From Zygnema cylindricum (lineage: Eukaryota > Streptophyta > Zygnematophyceae > Zygnematales > Zygnemataceae): a stretch of DNA of 17,961 nt. The stretch lies in assembly GCA_037447655.1 (NCBI GenBank), contig JBBHKE010000855.1:250001-267961 (forward strand), read 5' to 3'. A program made the translations under genes and the position numbers. Under the pieces are notes generated by a model. The model saw only the letters and a list, made by a program, of their open reading frames with translations, ran no database searches and was not told the origin of the DNA. Below are positions 8,427 through 16,785 of this stretch, piece after piece (positions within the stretch are counted from its first letter, which is position 1; each line of letters opens with the position of its first letter).

Positions 8427-11400
8427 GTGAGGACAGGGAGGGAGGGAGGTAGGGAGAGAGAGACTGTGTTGGTAGGGAAGGGGGGAGGGGGGGAGGGAGA
8501 GAGGGAGAGTGTGTGGATAGGGAGGGGGAGGGGGGTGAGAGGGAGAGAGTGCGTGGGTAGGGAGAGGGATGGGGAGAATGAGAGAGAGGAGACAGTGAGA
8601 GAGGTGCAGGAAAGTGGAGAGAGGGGAGAGAGAGGAAGAGAGAGAAATGTATGGGTGGGAGAGAGCGAGAGAGCGAGGTGTGGGAAGGAAAAAGGGAAAA
8701 GAGAGGGAGAGGGAGAGTGTATGGGTAGGGAGAAGGAGGGAGGGAGAAGGAGAGAGTGGTGGCAGTAGGTGGAGGGATGAGAAGAGAGGGAGAGGAGGTG
8801 TGGGGTTCATTTTAGCCAAAAGTAAGAATTTTTGTTCAATTTTTGCTAACATTTCCCGTTCGCATCTTTTTTCTTTTAGAAAATGATGTTATATATCATA
8901 AAATGCAGCAACAATTGAATTCAACTGTATTCTCTTATTGTCTTACCATTTTTGTTTTCTCCCAAGACGTTTCATGAATATGTTTTTACTTACTTTAACG
9001 TCTCTCTCCCTCTCCCACTCCCCGCTCTCTCTCTCTCTCCCTCCTCTCCCTCCTCTCCCTCCCCCTCGTTTCCTCCCCCTCGTTTCCTCCCCCCGCCCTA
9101 TTGCTCCCTCCCTCTGTTTCTTCTCTCCTCCCTGTTCCTCCCTCCCTCTTTTCCTTCTTTCCTCCCTGTTCCTCCCTCCCTTCTCCCCCTTTTTTTTGTT
9201 TGTGTTGGCCCTTTCCCAATCCTCCAAACCCAGCTTTCTTTTCGTCACCTTTTTCTATATTTGTCAAAAATTTTCCTTACCACTTTTATACAAATACATA
9301 GAATTGCTCTTTTTTGGCAATTCCCGACAGCAATTTAAAATTTGATTTGGTTCTTTATCCCATAAAAATATCGGCTTAAAATTGCAGAGCGTTTACTGCT
9401 TTATCAACTTTGAATGCTGTTAAAGTTTGCGTTTTTAATGGCATTCATCAATTTTTTTTTTTTTTTTAGAAAAGAACATGGAGCTCTTCATTTGTAAATT
9501 GCATAGAATGTTGGCAAATTTAAATTTTGCAGAAATTGTATGAACTCAAATTTGAATTTGAATTTCAATCCGGATCTCAATCCGGATCCGAGTTTTAGTT
9601 TAAAGTTGGAGTTTAGATATTTGTACATGAATGAAGTTTTAACAGAATTCGTTGAAATTTTAGAGAAATGTTTGACTTGACCATGTTACCAATTTCAGAA
9701 ATGGGTGTTAGTGATAATCCACGTCTTCCTTATGGACGATGTTAGGAAATGATTAATTACTACGTTTACAAAATATGGTCATGGAACAGAATCTACAACA
9801 TTTTTGGGTTCTATTTTAAATTATGACATTTGTTTGGTTCTATTTTTAATGATTAAATGCTACAATTACATATGGTCATGAAACACGTTTCTTATAACCT
9901 TTTTCGATTATGTTTTTGATGATTAAATACTACAGTTACAAAATATGGCCACCAAACACGATATTTTTAACCTTTTCTTGGCTCTATTTTTGCAGGCCTT
10001 TTCCACCATGGCGACGAACTTTACTGTGGCCAGTTAGGATTTGTGCCCGAGGAGTTCTTTTAGCTTGTGGATTCAATTGGATTAAAGTAAAAGGGAAAGC
10101 AGCTCCGAGAGACATTGCTCCTATTCTTGTTTCCAATCATTGTACTTTTGTCGATCCAGTTTTTTATTTTTTCGCCCATCTGCCCATGTTTGTGATTGCG
10201 AAAGAAAACTTTAATATTCCCATTGCCGGCGAAATTATGAAATCAATTCAGGTGGATTATTAAAACTCTTTGTATCTTGTTTATTTCACATTTGAAAAGC
10301 TGTTTTCATGTATTCCAGAATGCGCTTAAAAGAATGGTTTTACACATTTTGTGCATTTTTACTCAAAATTTCAAAATAAACATTTAAACATAAACATAAA
10401 CAAACATAAACAATTAATAAACGTGTTTTTCAATAAACCTCAAAAATAAACGTTCAGTTGGTTCACACTTTTTACAGTTTGTCGTCTGACGCTGGTTTCA
10501 ATTGGTGATATATTTTTGAAATTTCGTTGTTTCTAAGAGGTGGTTTTTTAAACCCGTGTATTTCTTGCGAGCTTTTGGGCTTCGATTGGTCACTTTTTTT
10601 TTTAGCGTTTTTGTCAAAAGCCATTTTTTTTAAGTACTCCACGTTCACAAGAAGAGAGGTTATTTTTCTCAAGCAAAGAAATTATCCTAAAATTTCTTTC
10701 AGGAGAGGGAGAGATCATATTTCTTACATATTTTGCTCTCAGGGAAGGGTGAGTACCTTTTCTCAAAGTATTCTAACTTCCAGGAGAGGGAGAGAAATCC
10801 CTTTTTTCTGAGTAGGAGAGTGATTTTTTCAGTAATTTAAAACTATCTCTGGCCGAGAGAGAGAGGGATTTAGCTTTCGAAAGAAAACAATCTCTTGAAT
10901 TAGTGTCTCTTGAATTAGTGTAAATGAACTACAGTGCGTATCACTTTTAAAGTGAAGAGCTTATGAGGACGACTGTTTTAGTGTATTGACAAATTGGGCA
11001 CATACAATTAGTGTCATGGATATGTGCAGGTTATCTCATGGGTGGGAGAAACTACGAGATTTATCCCTCATAGACGTGCGACTGCCTAAGCAACTTTCGT
11101 ACCGAACCTTGCGAGGACCGGGGGCCTAGGTTCGGTTCTCGCATGAGCAAACCAAACCTAGGCCCTCGGTCCTTGCAAGGTTCGGTTTGAGACGGTCGCA
11201 CGCCTACGTGGGTAAATCTGGATTTCCTCCACTCATGCAATACACGGTCTTATCTACTCCCGTGTCTTGCTGTCTACGCTTTCTGAACTGAAGAGTAAAT
11301 TCACTAGGTTGTAATTGACATGTAGGTTCAGAATTTTCAAGGGCGACGATTGGCCAGGTGGTGCCATAGAATATGATTTGGATCTTCTGTCATATTATAG

Positions 11401-14400
11401 GAGTGAAGAATATGATGTGACGAGTGCAATATGGAATTAGCAGCTAGTGTCATGTTGTATATGACTGCAATATGGCACTAGGTGCCAAAAAATGTCTTAC
11501 ACCGTTTGGAATTATAGAATTTATCTGCACTCCAAAAACCGCGATTGGATGGTGAAGATTGTGTCTGCAAAACAAGGTGGTAAACAAGTTGTTTTTGTTA
11601 TGCTATTATTTTTAATGCTATTTTACGGTCAAGGGCCGAAAATTAAAATATCGGGCACCAAAATAGTATTATTAACTCTAGTTGCAAGCATGAATACTAG
11701 TATGGCCCACACTAGTTCAATTATGAAAAAAGAGAGGCTATTTGGATGATTAAGTAACCTTTACATTCAATGATTGCGTCAATCCACGAATTATCCTGAA
11801 ATTTCATGCTAATTTCTGTCAGAGGCCCTACTTTTTATTGTAGTTGAGGAGAGGAAGAGGAGGGGATGGAAGGAGGAGAGGAAGAGGAGAGGAAAAGTGG
11901 GGGAGGGGAGGTATTTTTGCATTACTCTTAAGGGGAGGGAAAGGGAGAGAGGTTTTATTTCAGGCCATACCAGTGGATAGAAGCTCTCCTACCTCTCGGA
12001 GGGATGCCGCTGGAGACATAAGAAGACGGAGCGTTTGCAATGATTGGAACCGACTTGCTCTTTTCCCAGAAGCCACAACGACCAATGGGAAAGCGATTGT
12101 TTCTTTTAAAAGCGGAGCTTTTGCTCCGGGTCTTCCGGTTCAACCTTGTATTGTTAAATATCCTCATGTCCGTTGCGATCCTTCTTGGGTTGTCGAGGGT
12201 CCGGAAGTTCACGTTTTACTTTTTCGTTTGATGACACAATTCCACAACCATATGGAGGTGAGATAGAATCATCGTAAAATGAGGTTTTCTTTTTTGAGAG
12301 GCTGACAAAAAAATCAACAGGAAGTTGACCTGAAGTCGACGCAGAATTGTCATGAAATTGAGATGAAATTGGTTGAAACAGGAATTGCTGATTTTGAGGA
12401 CCAGGGACTCTTTTGTTTTTGTTGTTTCGGTAAATGTCATATTTTTGTTGATGTGAAATTTAGCCGAAGAGATTAAGGAAGGACATTTGATTATATGTTT
12501 TAACAGCTGGAGCTGAAATCCCCAAAACCCTCAGAAAAACCTAAAAAAAATCTGGAAAAAACTTAAAATGACTTAAAATGCATACAAAACCACCAAAGAC
12601 TTCCATTTGGGAGTGTAACCTCCGTATATGAAAAAAAACCTGGTTTTTATCGGAAAACTAAGTGAGAGAGAGAGAGAAAGAGGGGGCGAGAGAGTGGGAT
12701 GCAAACTTGTAAGATTGTGTCTTTTTCACAGGTGGAATATCTGGATGTCTTAGAACCGACCATTAAGGAAATAAAAGATCCTCGACTTTTTGCGGAACGT
12801 TGTCGCATGGAAATGGCTCGAGCGCTAAATGTGACCGTGACGGAGCACGCATTCGGTGACGTTGCACTTGCCATGGAAAGTGCAAAAATTAACGCTCCAA
12901 GAGGTAAAATTCATTTCTTTCCCCTCGTTTTTGCTCCTTTTTTTCCCTTTCGTTTCTTTTTCTGCTTTTTCCCCCCCTTCTTTTTCCCCTTCTTTTTTCC
13001 CTTCTTTTTCTCCTACTTTTGTAGCCGAGGGGGAGGTGAGGAATTTAGTACAATTTTGGGTATTTTTGGCATTTTTTTGACCTTATCGGGGTTTTTTTTT
13101 TGGAGTTTTTAGTTTGGTAAATCCGAATCTCCTACCAGAGTGGCTTCACTCAAAGCATTTTCGTAGCAAGTAGAAGAATTGGGTTTTTTTAAAGTTTGTG
13201 TTTGGTGTATTTTATATTTGGTTCTGGTAATGGAAACAAAATGGTTCTATCATACCATACATTAAATAGTGTTTTATTTTGAGCAGGTTTTGGCAAGAAT
13301 TGTTATGTAATAATATATCGATTCGATATATTGTATCAGCGATAATTGCGATAACATCAGCTGTACTCTTCAAACATTTTCTTTTTTTACTTTTACCTTG
13401 ATTAGTATTTTCCAGATTTTGTACACCCAATATCCAATCAAGTGTTTCGTGAAGATTTGACGAGTTGTACGGCTATGGGTCGATTATCGGCTGTCATTGA
13501 ATTATTGACATTTATCGGCAACCTTGATAAATAACTGATTTTTAAGGTTGCGGTATTGATAAATACCGATATCGCAATGTATCGCTCTTGAATTTGTTAG
13601 ATATGCAGCACTGCAATTGGAACAAAAAACAAGAAAGAAAGATAGAAGTTGGAAAGAAAAAGAAAAAAGGATATGGAAGTTAGGATTGAAACCAATCACT
13701 ACACCGCCCATTGCTATTGAAGTTAATGAATTATTACTGTTAACACTTTATTCGAATGACCTACACTAAATTATGTTTTGTCACATGGCTCATCTGGGCC
13801 ACTTCACCCAATTGTGTTGTTAACACTAATTTGTGATTTGGGTAAAAAAAAAAATGGCACTCAAAGTAGTTTGATGAAGGCGAACTGTGTTTCCGTACCG
13901 TGACCGATTTTCTGGTGATATGTACCTCCATTTGTCTGATATGCACCGGGTAATCGAAGACCGGGCGGTGCTGCTTTTTTCCGGTTTCACGGGTACGGGT
14001 TTTTGTCTTTTTTGGGGCACGGAGGTTATGAACTCTCAGAGGTGGATGTCCAACCAATCCTGTGCCACCTTGGGTGTGATCTTTACAGTTGCTATGTGTT
14101 TACCGTACAGTTTTAACTCTACTTTTTAGTCCTTTCACTCTTGTACTTACTGTGTTTATACTACTTTCTCAAATTTCACTGTTGTTCCTGGTCTGTACTT
14201 CTGTTAAAATTTATATGTGTGCCAATCATGGTTTGACTCGTAGGAATGTAAAAGATAGCATTTTTGAACCACATACCTTAGAGCAACTAAAAGTGGGGAT
14301 TTTCGCTTTGAAAACTTGTGGTTTTTTAGTCTTTTTTCGATATTCCGTATCCAGTATCCGGTATACCATCATTGTATATTGAATTGTCGCTCCGGTACTC

Positions 14401-16634
14401 GCTCGCTCTCTCTCTTTGGTACACTGTACCGAAAACCACTGGTACGATTATGGTACACAACATTACTAATGATGGTGAGTGATACCTTTGCTGTTTTTTG
14501 GCGTTGTGTTTTCTGACCAGAGTGAGAGAGAGAGAGAGTACTCTCTCTCTCTTTTTCTTTTCCTTTTATTTAGGGTTTGCAAATGTGGAATTTGGCCGAT
14601 TTGAGCGATTATACAAACTGGATTTGAAGGAGGGGAAGAAGTTTCTCCATAAGTTCAATAAGATGGATATTAATAAAAGGTGTGTTTTTGTCGCCCTCAC
14701 TTTCCCTCTCCTCTCCCTCTCTCCCCGCCTCTCGCTCTTTAAAAAGAAGATAAGAAAAAGGCAAATATTGTGTTTATAGAATCTGTATTTGTAAATTCTT
14801 ATTATTATCTTTTTTTAATGTACTGCGTCAATGTGATACTTGAGCATTCTTTTTTCCTGATCTTTGTTTGTTTTTTCTAATGTAGCCTTTTTTTTTTCAT
14901 TATTATTTATTTATTTCTTGTTTAACAGTGGATATGTAACCATCGAAGGATTTTTGGCCATGCTACATCTGCCCGAAACTCCGGTGACCCAAAAACTTTT
15001 CAGTTTATTCGATACATCCGACCGAGGACACATAAATTTCAGAGAGGTACAGAGAAAGCTTAACACTACAAATCTTCTCCAGTTTTAATTTCATTCAGTT
15101 TTAGTTTTTATTCAGTTTTACTTTTATTCGGTTTAGATTTTGTGCTGTTTTTATTTATTTTTGTTTTGTTTTTATTTTCAATTTTACTCAGTTTTGTTTT
15201 CATTCATGTTTTATTTTATTCAATTTCTCGGGGTTTTCTGCGGTTTTTAATGGATTTTTTTTGCAAAATTTTAGTTTTATTTTTTTTCGCTTTGTTTCTT
15301 AGTTTTGCTAGGATTTCTTATATGGGTTATTTGGGGCCCTCGCATTATTTGTTGGGGATTTTCCTTATTAGTTTTCTCACCTTATTTTCTTTTAAAATGA
15401 GAGGCATTCAGGCTTTTCTTCCTCTCTCTCTCTCGCTCTCACTCTCTCATTCTCCCTCTCCTTCTCTGTCTCGCTCTCTTCCTCTTCCTCTCCCTCTCTC
15501 ACTTTCTCTCTTTTTTCTCCCTCTATTTTGTTACTCAATTCTACAACATTCAAAACTCTTTAAGATCCTATTATACCGTAGAACAGCCCTACAAAGTATT
15601 TAAAAAAACCCAGAGTGCACTGGAAAACCTTTAATAGTCCTTGAAAATCCTAAAAAGCTTTAAAAAGCCTCTTCTGAAAGCTCTATGAACCCTGAGAACA
15701 CTTTAGTCTTCTGTATTTACTGTCGGATGGCTCCACACCAATTCATGTCCTGAACAAGTGCATGTTATTTTTGAAGTAAGTATTTACAATCATTAATTGT
15801 CTATTTCCGAGAGAGAGAAAGTCAAAGAGATAGGGAGGAGAAGGAGAGCGTGAGAGCGAGATAGAGAATGGGAGAATGGAATTTTCTTCCCCTCGTTTTT
15901 AATATTTTTTAGAATAAACGGAAAATAGTCATGTTTATCCCCCTTGATGCAGTATAGATATTTTTACGTTTTTACTAGTTTTTTTTTTTTTTTTTCTTTT
16001 TCTTTCAAATTCAGTTTGTGGCCGGTTCGGCTTTCATCAGCAAACACAAGCAGTTCAAGGAGGCTGTTGACACCATATTTAGTGTGGCTGATGAGGATAA
16101 AGATGGGGTTTTAAACCAAGAAGAGGCACTGAAAAGTTTGACCTCTCTCTTGCCTTCCGTTTCGGAGGATCAGGTATGGGAGAAAAGTTTACCGAAGCTT
16201 TGGTTCTGGTTTTATGTTCTTTACATTTTGATTTTAAGTTTTGATTTTGGCGTTTGTGTTTCTGGTTTTCGGCTTTAATTTTGTTGTTTTAATTCCTGTT
16301 TCGATTTTGTTTTTTTATATCAGTGGATTACTTTTTGCTTTTGCTTTTGCTTTCGGTTTCAGTTTCGATTTCGCTTTTCCTTCAGTTCAAATCTGTTTTT
16401 TGCTCAAGTCACAGTTCAGTTTTTACCACTCATTTCATTTTCTTTTCTGAGTTCCACTTTTCCTATGTGCTTGCTTTCGGTTTTTTTTTGCAGGTAAAGC
16501 AAATTTCTGAAAGTATGGATGCTGACAAAGATGGAGTTATCAGTCGAATCGAATTTGAAACTTTTATGCAAAAAGATCCGGAATATGTCGCCGCGATTCT
16601 TCTCGTCAAACCAAAAATACTGTCGACGATTTAG
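8143..16634 (+). CDS. LPEAT2: LPEAT2-like lysophospholipid acyltransferase with EF-hands (8 exons, 509 aa)
   Basis: The join is 8143-8426, 9996-10251, 11964-12257, 12732-12903, 14574-14679, 14929-15046, 16015-16173, 16494-16634. It totals 1530 nt with every intron GT-AG, giving 509 residues plus TAG. A hydrophobic segment (about 53-87) precedes a PlsC-type acyltransferase domain with HX4D motif NHCTFVD (H143, D148), VDR (184-186), FPEATTTNG (214-222) and PVQP (238-241). The C-terminal part holds two degenerate EF-like loops (367-378, 399-410) and two canonical ones (436-447, 472-483). From family knowledge, plant LPEAT2 is an ER enzyme acylating lysophosphatidylethanolamine with acyl-CoA; the remembered Arabidopsis protein is collinear over the whole length, including the NPF-NN N-terminus, the TTTNG motif and the TQFHN-MEVEYL stretch. 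The start is the first ATG, in a good context (gcagccATGG). Motif III has Ala where Gly is usual. An LPCAT-like substrate range is the alternative. The family call is strong; the substrate is inferred. Confidence 0.93.
8430..8800 (+). repeat. GA-rich purine tract
   Basis: An interrupted run of gaga/ggga words, with gtgtgg(gt)aggga islands recurring every 40-60 bp, begins right after the intron 1 donor. It is low complexity, and its reverse strand gives spurious Ser/Leu/Pro-rich reading frames. Confidence 0.9.
9001..9195 (+). repeat. CT-rich pyrimidine tract
   Basis: Runs of ctccct and tctctc with few purines, in the same intron as the upstream GA tract and complementary to it. It includes local duplications of cctccctgttcctccctccc at 9127-9180. 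The reading frames across it are Ser/Leu/Pro-rich artefacts. Confidence 0.88.
9749..9995 (+). repeat. Tandem repeat (about 70 bp) ending at the exon 2 acceptor
   Basis: Copies start at atgatta at 9749, 9849 and 9919. The consensus is roughly ATGATTAAATACTAC, then TTACAAAATATGGTCATG-AACACG, then a T-rich tail ending in GGTTCTATTTTT. The first-to-second spacing is about 100 bp because the tail is partly duplicated. In the third copy the tail ends in TTTTTGCAG, the real splice acceptor. Confidence 0.75.
9996..10251 (+). CDS. LPEAT2: LPEAT2-like exon 2: acyltransferase motif I
   Basis: Encodes residues 95-180. It holds the conserved block before the active site (WRRTLLWPVRICARG, then WIKVKGK) and the catalytic HX4D motif as SNHCTFVDP, with H143 and D148. 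In this family the His/Asp pair is the charge relay that activates the acceptor hydroxyl. The acceptor is tttttgcag|GCC and the donor is CAG|GTGGAT at 10252, phase 0. The acceptor lies inside the last copy of an intronic tandem repeat, described separately. Hydrophobic and aromatic residues after the motif (FYFFAHLPMFVI) match the family. Confidence 0.94.
10252..11963 (+). other. Intron 2 of the LPEAT2-like gene (1712 bp)
   Basis: Bounded by GTGGAT and TTTCAG. It contains duplicated GGAGAGGGAGAG words (10703-10714 and 10784-10795), a repeated tctcttgaattagtg (about 10890-10920), a 201-bp foldback (11037-11237) and a GA-rich stretch near 11845-11950. The ORF at 11844-12266 is open only by chance upstream of exon 3. 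Confidence 0.88.
11037..11237. mobile_element. 201-bp foldback (MITE-like or hairpin) in intron 2
   Basis: The left arm from CATGGGTGGGAGAAA through CGTGCGACTGCCT and ACCGAACCTTGCGAGGACC to CCTAGGTTCGGTT is mirrored by a right arm ending GGATTTCCTCCACTCATG at 11237. The inner about 37 bp differ at only a few positions. The left arm has one bulge of about 10 nt near 11089-11099. The unpaired centre is about 10-12 bp. No coding capacity is seen. A clear target-site duplication was not found; TTATCT occurs at 11031-11036 and 11250-11255 but is offset. It could be a MITE or a hairpin RNA precursor. Confidence 0.75.
11964..12257 (+). CDS. LPEAT2: LPEAT2-like exon 3: motifs II-IV
   Basis: Encodes residues 181-278. 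It begins with IPVDR, the motif II position (family form YVNR/FVDR), then a basic, serine-rich helix, motif III as FPEATTTNG (214-222), GAFAPGLPVQP (231-241, including motif IV) and the plant-like tail TQFHNHME. In the AGPAT/LPCAT family motif III is normally PEGT, so Ala217 (codon gcc, 12072-12074) replaces a very conserved glycine. The acceptor is tttcag|GCC and the donor GAG|GTGAGA, both phase 0. Confidence 0.94.
12258..12731 (+). other. Intron 3 (474 bp)
   Basis: Bounded by GTGAGA and TTCACAG. Contains an A-rich stretch with CCTNNAAAA-like words (12510-12560) and a GA-rich patch (12661-12700) unusually close to the acceptor. No gene seen. Confidence 0.88.
12732..12903 (+). CDS. LPEAT2: LPEAT2-like exon 4: end of acyltransferase domain
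   Basis: Encodes residues 279-335 plus one base of codon 336. It starts VEYLDVLEP, matching the VEYLP block that closes the catalytic domain in plant LPEAT2. The pattern continues as DPRLFAERCRMEMARALNV, the 'FA-x-A-LNV' helix shared by LPEAT2 and LPCAT1/2, then TEHAFGDVALAM. The acceptor is ttcacag|GTG and the donor AGAG|GTAAAA at 12904, phase 1. Confidence 0.92.
13512..13581. repeat. AT-rich stretch with two short hairpins in intron 4
   Basis: GCAACCTT (13518-13525) pairs with AAGGTTGC (13544-13551), and GGTATT pairs with AATACC around GATA (13552-13567). Together with ATATCGATTCGATAT-like words at 13316-13345 this resembles the ATCGCGATA-rich sequence at the right end of the window. Confidence 0.55.
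14527..14552. repeat. 26-bp perfect (GA)n-GTAC-(CT)n palindrome
   Basis: An AG-alternating arm and a CT-alternating arm meet at GTAC (14538-14541), with 13 bp perfectly complementary on each side and no loop. It ends 20 bases before the intron 4 acceptor AG (14572-14573), so it covers the probable branch-point/polypyrimidine region. Confidence 0.9.
14574..14679 (+). CDS. LPEAT2: LPEAT2-like exon 5: linker and start of EF-hand region
   Basis: Encodes residues 336-369 and two bases each of the neighbouring split codons' material up to Lys370/Ser371. It contains a charged helix (FERLYKLDLKEGKKFLHKF) and the first part of EF-like loop 1 (DINK). The acceptor is tttatttag|GGT, 21 bp downstream of a perfect GA/CT palindrome. 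The donor is AAAAG|GTGTGT at 14680, phase 2, and splits the first EF loop. It was assigned because it is the only frame and position that joins exon 4 (phase 1) to exon 6 (phase 2) while aligning with the helix before EF1 in plant LPEAT2. Confidence 0.88.
14680..14928 (+). other. Intron 5 (249 bp)
   Basis: Bounded by GTGTGT and TTTAACAG. It begins with a CTCTCCCT tract and is T-rich throughout, and it interrupts EF-like loop 1. No other feature. Confidence 0.88.
14929..15046 (+). CDS. LPEAT2: LPEAT2-like exon 6: degenerate EF-hands 1 and 2
   Basis: Encodes residues 371-410. It completes loop 1 (D367 to G378), where position 12 is Gly rather than Glu, and carries loop 2 (D399 to E410), which has Ser at position 3 and Arg at position 5. 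Neither is expected to bind calcium well; they probably keep the fold. The acceptor is tttaacag|TGG and the donor GAG|GTACAG at 15047, phase 0. The MLHLP stretch between the loops matches LRLKP in the Arabidopsis enzyme. Confidence 0.91.
15047..16014 (+). other. Intron 6 (968 bp)
   Basis: Bounded by GTACAG and AAATTCAG. 15080-15230 is built from TTCAGTTTTA-like words every 16-18 bp. 15420-15515 is a CT/TCTC tract, 15810-15870 a GA-rich tract, and 15980-16003 a T run. It separates the degenerate EF pair from the canonical pair. Confidence 0.88.
16015..16173 (+). CDS. LPEAT2: LPEAT2-like exon 7: canonical EF-hand 3
   Basis: Encodes residues 411-463. FVAGSAFISKHKQFKEA matches the FLYGSAHVLKQ-x-FKQA block of plant LPEAT2. 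The loop DEDKDGVLNQEE (436-447) has Asp at 1, 3 and 5, Gly at 6, a hydrophobic residue at 8 and Glu at 12, the full canonical calcium pattern. A complete EF-hand is held within one exon. The acceptor is aaattcag|TTT after a long T run and the donor CAG|GTATGG at 16174, both phase 0. Confidence 0.94.
16174..16493 (+). other. Intron 7 (320 bp)
   Basis: Bounded by GTATGG and TTTTTTGCAG. Most of it is made of TTTTGN/TTTCGN hexamer-like words (for example 16325-16380), giving strong T and G content and almost no A. Confidence 0.88.
16494..16634 (+). CDS. LPEAT2: LPEAT2-like exon 8: canonical EF-hand 4 and C-terminus
   Basis: Encodes residues 464-509 and the TAG stop at 16632-16634. The loop DADKDGVISRIE (472-483) satisfies every canonical EF position, and FETFMQKDPEYV after it matches the FLSCLRRNP ending of the plant protein. 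The tail (AAILLVKPKILSTI) is hydrophobic and lacks a C-terminal KKXX retention signal. The acceptor is tttttgcag|GTA. EF3 and EF4 could bind calcium as a pair. Confidence 0.94.
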   Translation, partial: VKQISESMDADKDGVISRIEFETFMQKDPEYVAAILLVKPKILSTI

Positions 16635-16673
16635 TTTTTTGTGGGATCTGAACAACAAGAGGGAGTTTTGGGG

Positions 16674-16733
<60 letters not shown>

Positions 16734-16753
16734 CCCCTCTCTCTCTCTCTCTC

Positions 16754-16785
<32 letters not shown>

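Larger units (their letters stand above)
8427..9995 (+). other. Intron 1 of the LPEAT2-like gene (1569 bp)
   Basis: Bounded by GTGAGG and TTTTTGCAG. The first about 380 bp are almost entirely purine (G/A) on the + strand; 9001-9195 is almost entirely C/T; the last about 250 bp are tandem repeats. ORFs over the purine and pyrimidine tracts are compositional artefacts. Confidence 0.9.
12904..14573 (+). other. Intron 4 (1670 bp)
   Basis: Bounded by GTAAAA and TTTATTTAG. The first 120 bp are a TTTCCC-type pyrimidine tract. 13310-13590 is AT-rich with ATCGATAT-like palindromes. 13880-14010 is a locally GC-richer patch with GTACCG/GGGTACGGG words like those of the 5.1-7.2 kb repeats. The last 60 bp hold a GA/CT palindrome. 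No coding exon was identified between exons 4 and 5. Confidence 0.85.

Noticed and set aside
8100-8852. 250-codon minus-strand open frame across exon 1 and the GA tract
   Set aside because: Antisense to the acyltransferase exon and to low-complexity purine sequence; the Ser/Leu/Pro composition is dictated by the repeat and there is no family resemblance.
8938-9345. Proline/serine/leucine-rich frames in the CT tract of intron 1
   Set aside because: Several overlapping frames on both strands are open only because of composition, and they lie within an intron defined by good splice sites.
11101-11187. tRNA-like gene in the GC-richer hairpin (GGTTCGGTT words)
   Set aside because: The structure is a single long foldback, not a cloverleaf; no A/B box pair or anticodon arm is present.
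8143-16634. Animal LPCAT1/2 orthologue
   Set aside because: Those also have EF-hands, but the FPE-x-TTTNG motif, N-terminal NPF-NN region, MEVEYL stretch and collinear ending fit plant LPEAT2 better. The substrate is still not proven.
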